Assembly (NCBI GenBank): GCA_028768525.1
Contig: CP054837.1
Coordinates: 558,001-622,000, forward strand
Length of the DNA stretch: 64,000 nt
Direction of reading: 5' to 3'
Origin: Desulfobacter sp.
Lineage (GTDB): Bacteria > Desulfobacterota > Desulfobacteria > Desulfobacterales > Desulfobacteraceae
A program made the position numbers and the translations under genes. The notes below the pieces were generated by a model. The model was not told the origin of the DNA. It made no database searches and saw only the letters and a list, made by a program, of their open reading frames with translations. Numbering within the stretch: the first letter of the stretch is position 1; each line of letters starts with the position of its first letter. Of this stretch, positions 62,231-64,000 are shown in pieces.

Positions 62231-63493
62231 TCAAGATTTGATCCTCAGGATATCTGCCCCCAGGGCTGAAAATTTTTCCTCAATGGCTTCATATCCCCTG
62301 TCCATATGATATACCCTTGAAATCAGGGTGGTGCCTTCTGCCACCAGGCCGGCAATAACAAGGGATGCGCTGGCCCTGAGGTCCGAAGCCATCACCGGTG
62401 CCCCCTGCAGCTTTTTGACCCCCCTGACCATGGCATAATTCCCATTGGAAATGGAAATATCCGCCCCCATGCGCAGCAATTCATTGGCATGGATAAACCG
62501 GTTCTCAAATATGGATTCATGGATAACGGCATTGCCGTCGGCAATGGCCATTAATGCCATAAACTGGGCCTGCATGTCGGTGGGAAACCCCGGGTAGGGC
62601 AATGTTTTGATATCCACACTTTTTATGGACGCCCCGCCCCTCACCCGGACACTGTCCTCAAACACCTCCACCTCGGTGCCCGTGCCGCGCAGTTTGCTGA
62701 TAATGCCGCCGATGTGGTCCGGTATACAGCCCCGTATCATGACATCTCCGCCAGTGGCCGCTGCCGCCGCCATAAAAGTGCCGGTTTCAATACGGTCTGG
62801 GATCACCCTGACTTCAACGGGGTTGAGTTTGTCCACGCCTTCAATGGTTATAATCGCCGTCCCGGCCCCGGAAATCCTGGCCCCCATCTTATTCAGCGCC
62901 TCAGCCAGACAAACGATTTCAGGTTCCCTGGCCGCGTTGCGCAGCACGGTCTCACCCTTTGCCAAAACCGCCGCCATCATCAGGTTTTCCGTGCCGGTTA
63001 CCGTGGGGATATCAAAATAAATCTCATTTCCGGTCAGTCTTGGACCGGTGGTTTTGGCCTCAATATATCCATGTTCAATGGTTATTTCAGCCCCCATGGC
63101 TTCAAGTCCGGTCAGATGCATATTCACCGGCCGGGCCCCAATGGCGCACCCTCCGGGCATGGAGACCTTGGCATGGCCGAACCGGGCCACCAGCGGACCG
63201 AGCACGAGGATGGACGCCCTCATTTTACGGACCAAGTCGTACTCCGCCTCAATTTTATTGATCCCCCTGCCGTCCACGGACAGGGTATGGTCATCAAATT
63301 CGCATACCGCCCCCAGGTCCTCCAGAAGCAGTTTAATGGAATTAATGTCCATGAGCCTGGGCACATTGGTAAACACAGTCTGACCGTCCACCAGGATGCT
63401 GGAGGCGATTAAAGGAAGCGCGGCATTTTTTGCACCGCTGATAAACACGTCGCCGCCGAGGCGGCAGCCACCTTTGATTTGAATTTTGTCCAT
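62231..63493 (-). CDS. murA: UDP-N-acetylglucosamine 1-carboxyvinyltransferase
   Basis: Catalyses the first committed step of peptidoglycan synthesis. Active-site Cys lies in MPGGCAIGARPVN (about residue 115), so the enzyme should be fosfomycin-sensitive in principle. FPTDMQAQFMAL, KMGARISG and the C-terminal RVYHMDRGYEAIEEKFSALGA blocks complete it. 420 aa is normal. A GGAAGG site precedes the ATG. Confidence 0.96.
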   Translation of the reverse strand: MDKIQIKGGCRLGGDVFISGAKNAALPLIASSILVDGQTVFTNVPRLMDINSIKLLLEDLGAVCEFDDHTLSVDGRGINKIEAEYDLVRKMRASILVLGPLVARFGHAKVSMPGGCAIGARPVNMHLTGLEAMGAEITIEHGYIEAKTTGPRLTGNEIYFDIPTVTGTENLMMAAVLAKGETVLRNAAREPEIVCLAEALNKMGARISGAGTAIITIEGVDKLNPVEVRVIPDRIETGTFMAAAAATGGDVMIRGCIPDHIGGIISKLRGTGTEVEVFEDSVRVRGGASIKSVDIKTLPYPGFPTDMQAQFMALMAIADGNAVIHESIFENRFIHANELLRMGADISISNGNYAMVRGVKKLQGAPVMASDLRASASLVIAGLVAEGTTLISRVYHMDRGYEAIEEKFSALGADILRIKS

Positions 63494-63527
63494 AGATACT
63501 TCGGCCTTCCAAGGATGGATTAATTAA

Positions 63528-63563
63528 AAAAAGGGGCTCAGCTAAAAAGCCCGGCCCCTTTTT
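63528..63563 (-). terminator. Terminator between tRNA remnant and murA
   Basis: AAAAAGGGGC and GCCCCTTTTT form a 10-bp stem around a 16-nt loop. On the minus strand it lies directly downstream of the tRNA-Leu remnant, so it was probably that tRNA's original terminator. Confidence 0.75.
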
Positions 63564-63572
63564 AAATCTAAA

Positions 63573-63650
63573 TGGTACCTGGGACGAGAATTGCACTCGT
63601 ACAGAGATAATCTCCGAGGGATTTTAAGTTACTACCTCCAAGCACCCTAC
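63573..63650 (-). pseudogene. Truncated/decayed tRNA-Leu (UAA) gene: probable att-site remnant
   Basis: From the CCA end backwards (minus strand) the sequence contains CCCAGGTACCA, a T-arm ACGAG-TGCAATT-CTCGT, a variable arm GGAGATTATCTC, and an anticodon segment CTTAAAATCCCTCGG. This is the 3' two-thirds of a bacterial tRNA-Leu(UAA). The 5' acceptor strand and D-arm are missing or scrambled, about nine bases are lost before the anticodon, and invariant T55 is G, so it cannot be functional. This is the usual remnant left when an element integrates into a tRNA 3' end. Confidence 0.8.
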
Positions 63651-63662
63651 TTTCCTTTGCTG

Positions 63663-63697
63663 AAGCGGATCTTCTTTAACAACAAGGGGTTCCGCTT
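63663..63697 (+). terminator. Possible terminator hairpin in the 63651-63788 gap
   Basis: AAGCGGA and TCCGCTT form a 7-bp stem around a 21-nt loop, followed by T residues on the plus strand. No plus-strand gene upstream explains it, so the role is uncertain. The rest of the gap is AT-rich and shows nothing else. Confidence 0.35.
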
Positions 63698-63788
63698 TTT
63701 GCATTCTTATTATCAATCGCCTCTTTTATCATATTTTGGATTATTTTGGAATTGTTTTCACACACCAGAAAAGGGGGTATTGGCTTTC

Positions 63789-64000
63789 TCACAATAAAAC
63801 TTTCTCAGGTATTTCTCTCAACACTTGAGCCAATTTGTGTTGGTCCCATTCAATTGGTATGACGCCATAACGTTTTAGGTCTGGAGGAATATTTTCCATT
63901 AAATCTGGGTGTAACAAACCAATAATTGGTTTTCTCAATACAAATGCTTCTTGATACTCATATTCAATCCATTGTTGGTATGATGAATTGCTTTGAACGA
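63789..64000 (-). CDS. C-terminal part of a probable TIR-like domain protein (5' end outside window)
   Basis: The last 69 codons of a minus-strand gene, open to the right edge. The peptide contains SSYQQWIEYEYQEAF, RKPIIGLLHPDL, IPPDLKRYGVIPIEWDQ and LAQVLREI. The pattern of an aromatic/charged helix followed by KPIIGLL and a terminal VIPIEW strand is typical of the second half of TIR/TIR-like domains (MTH538/ThsB-type), which act in antiphage signalling. Evidence is limited to this partial sequence; a nucleoside-transferase-like Rossmann domain is an alternative. It is AT-rich compared with murA and lies on the far side of the tRNA remnant, so it probably belongs to an integrated element. 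Confidence 0.5.
   Translation of the reverse strand, partial: VQSNSSYQQWIEYEYQEAFVLRKPIIGLLHPDLMENIPPDLKRYGVIPIEWDQHKLAQVLREIPEKVLL

Noticed and set aside
63573..63650. Functional tRNA-Leu (UAA)
   Set aside because: No 5' acceptor strand pairs properly, the D-arm is truncated and invariant T55 is replaced by G.

Overview
The window reads as chromosome of a strictly anaerobic, sulfate-reducing member of the Desulfobacterota, most likely Desulfobacterales. Evidence is a bona fide DsrC with both C-terminal cysteines, an HdrA/MvhD/Flx-type electron-transfer cluster with two in-frame UGA (selenocysteine) codons, the siroheme-dependent Ahb haem pathway, an HcyBio/DUF39 aspartate-semialdehyde sulfurtransferase, a pyrophosphate-type phosphofructokinase and a giant 2-hydroxyacyl-CoA-dehydratase-activase-like protein. 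LPS (KdsA/KdsC/LptABC) and Mla genes show a Gram-negative outer membrane.

Layout. 1-2.1 kb (minus): type IV pilin pilA behind a good sigma-54 promoter, then a TPR-like exported protein and an ABC ATPase (a PilGHI-like arrangement). 2.3-11.5 kb: an AT-rich polysaccharide cluster starting with CDP-glucose synthesis (RfbF, RfbG), then an epimerase-family protein, a sugar C-methyltransferase, a DegT aminotransferase and a PglD/NeuD-like acyltransferase. This suggests a CDP-linked, C-methyl-branched 4-acylamino-6-deoxyhexose. A CmcI-like protein, two glycosyltransferases and a flippase-like protein follow. 11.5-18.3 kb (minus): one operon with an M23 peptidase, HcyBio, lepB, pyrB, pyrC and an orphan PilR-like regulator, ending with the DPM-like glycosyltransferase. 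18.4-27.8 kb (plus): kdsA-kdsC-lptC-lptA-lptB-rpoN-hpf-ptsN-rapZ-EIIA(Man), then gapA-tpiA-secG and tRNA-Leu(GAG). 28.1-33.2 kb: a ClpX-like AAA+ protein apparently on a leaderless message, then ahbC-hemB-ahbD. 33.2-41.9 kb: PPi-PFK, diguanylate cyclase, ftsY with an EP-repeat linker, a tandem GNAT protein, an LpoA-like lipoprotein and miaA.

42.1-49.1 kb is the energy-metabolism core: a strong promoter, tandem-module selenoprotein HdrA, selenoprotein MvhD/FlxD, three Flx-like iron-sulfur/flavin subunits, then dsrC on its own promoter. No HdrB or HdrC is present. 49.2-54.0 kb: an AhbA/B-type siroheme decarboxylase subunit, a nitrilase-family protein and the minus-strand mlaE-F-D-C-A operon. 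54.2-63.5 kb: an RHH-like small protein, the 1417-residue activase/dehydratase-like fusion, a coiled-coil membrane protein, comEC and murA.

The right edge (63.57-64.0 kb) holds a decayed 3' portion of a tRNA-Leu(UAA) gene and, beyond it, AT-rich DNA with the end of a probable TIR-like protein gene. This looks like the attachment-site edge of an integrated (possibly defence) island continuing past the window. All function calls come from reading translated sequence; no searches were run.
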